From an uncultured bacterium (lineage in GTDB: Bacteria; Patescibacteriota; Saccharimonadia; Saccharimonadales; Saccharimonadaceae): a DNA stretch of 15,251 nucleotides. Position 1 is the first letter of the stretch; the number at the start of each line of letters is the position of its first letter. Of the stretch, positions 14,401 through 15,251 are shown one piece after another. Below the pieces are notes generated by a model, which did no database searches, was not told the origin of the DNA, and saw only the letters and a list, made by a program, of their open reading frames with translations. The stretch lies in contig CAIOSL010000064.1 in NCBI GenBank assembly GCA_903861015.1, positions 1-15,251 of the forward strand. Direction: 5' to 3'. The translations under genes were made by a program, and so were the position numbers.

Positions 14401-15251
14401 ACCAGCAGCTTGCATGCCTTCAAGCATCTTGAGGCGCTTTAACAGTTTCTTCTCGCGTTGGCCTTTAGCCTCGGCAACTTCGGTCGATAGTTTGGCGATC
14501 AAAACTGGCAAATCAATCTCGTCAAGTAAGGCTTTTAGGGCCAAACCGCCCATACCAACTTCGACTAGCTCTTCGTATTCTTCTGGCAAGTTACGGTAAT
14601 CAACTTCGCTGATCAACGCGCCTTTAACCAGGCTGTCCAGTTGAGCTCTTTTAACCAAATAGGTTTCATTTAGCTCTTCGATTTCTTTCGATTGTTGAGT
14701 GGCCAAAACTTTAACGTCAGCACCTTCAGCACTAGCTTCGCGCTCGTAACGAATTTTGATCGCTACTCGGCCGGCTTCAACTTCGGCTTCGATGTCTGAC
14801 AGGTATTGGTCACGCTTTTGCTCGTCAGCCTTCAAAACCACATAGGTCGAGAAGTAGGCGATGCGCTCGAGGTTACGAACAGTGATGCCAAGCAGCAAAC
14901 TCATTGCGCTTGGGGTACCGCGCATAAACCAAATGTGCGCCACAGGTGTAGCCAGAGCAATGTGGGCCATACGTTCGCGGCGAACGATTGATTTGGTGAT
15001 CAAACCACCTTCTTTGTCAACCGCAGCTTCGCGTGAGCGAACACCTTTTAGCTTGTTATCGTGTGGATTAACGTCTTTGACTGGTCCAAAGATACGCTCA
15101 CAGAACAAACCGTCGCGTTCTGGCTTTTGTGTACGATAATTAATCGTTTCAGGTTTTGTAACCTCACCGTTACTCCACTTAAGAATATCTTCTGGGCTGG
15201 CAACAGTTAGGCGAATAGCGTTGAAATCCGAGATTCCATTACTTGCAATTA
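11419..15251 (-). CDS. rpoC: DNA-directed RNA polymerase subunit beta-prime (5' end outside window)
   Basis: This is the largest subunit of bacterial RNA polymerase; 1276 residues are visible and the frame is open at the right edge. At the edge it reads [20 protein letters not shown], near the normal N-terminus, so only a few residues are missing. Visible parts, in order, are clamp helices ([19 protein letters not shown]), lid/switch [20 protein letters not shown], the metal-binding NADYDGDQM with Tyr in place of the usual Phe, SGARGD of the bridge region, trigger loop [11 protein letters not shown] (His kept; usual Met-Arg are Leu-Lys) and C-terminal [17 protein letters not shown]. No large lineage insertion is seen in the trigger loop. 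All eight cysteines of the two standard zinc sites are absent. rpoB should lie upstream, beyond 15251. The gene ends at TAG and its terminator lies at 11370-11395. Confidence 0.98.
   Translation of the reverse strand, partial: [1276 protein letters not shown]

Overview
The window looks like part of a small-genome Candidate Phyla Radiation bacterium, most likely Candidatus Saccharibacteria (TM7). This is inferred from the style of the RpoC, the HisRS N-terminus and the flavoprotein. There is no 16S rRNA or other direct taxonomic marker here, so the assignment is tentative. GC content looks moderate. No tRNA, rRNA or CRISPR array was seen.

Layout, left to right. Positions 1-599 hold the C-terminal half of a BaiN/HI0933-type FAD-dependent oxidoreductase. 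A small minus-strand hypothetical gene (577-846) converges on it. A DUF1697 protein (891-1427) follows and appears to be transcribed leaderlessly from a strong -10 box. Positions 1506-8639 encode a 2377-residue exported RHS/YD-repeat protein. It carries three PA14-like modules and a mannose-type bulb lectin, and it ends in a variable C-terminal toxin-like domain. A 98-residue acidic protein (8639-8935) starts on the last base of the RHS stop codon and is the likely immunity protein.

Positions 8936-9883 are a degraded accessory strip. It contains a solitary IS end and two diverged copies of a DUF2599-like C-terminal fragment, each followed by a small membrane-protein gene. Copy A has an intact fragment and an intact two-helix membrane protein. 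Copy B has a nonsense codon and a membrane gene cut by an insertion sequence. I read this strip as a cemetery of orphan effector/immunity cassettes next to the active RHS locus.

Positions 9884-11113 are a complete IS3-family element with 34-bp imperfect inverted repeats, orfA, orfB and a textbook A_AAA_AAG frameshift signal followed by a 9-bp stem-loop. Its right end abuts the first 40 codons of a minus-strand histidyl-tRNA synthetase gene, whose remainder is absent. Its left end abuts an unrelated truncated gene, so the junction is not a simple insertion.

Positions 11419-15251 are the minus-strand rpoC gene, open at the right edge and ended by a strong hairpin terminator. The encoded beta-prime subunit lacks the cysteines of both conserved zinc sites.

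How the parts may work together: the RHS protein is probably a surface or secreted adhesin/toxin used in contact with neighbouring cells. Its lectin and PA14 modules suit glycan binding, and the cognate immunity gene is translationally coupled to it. The IS and orphan modules suggest that the 3' end of this locus turns over by recombination.
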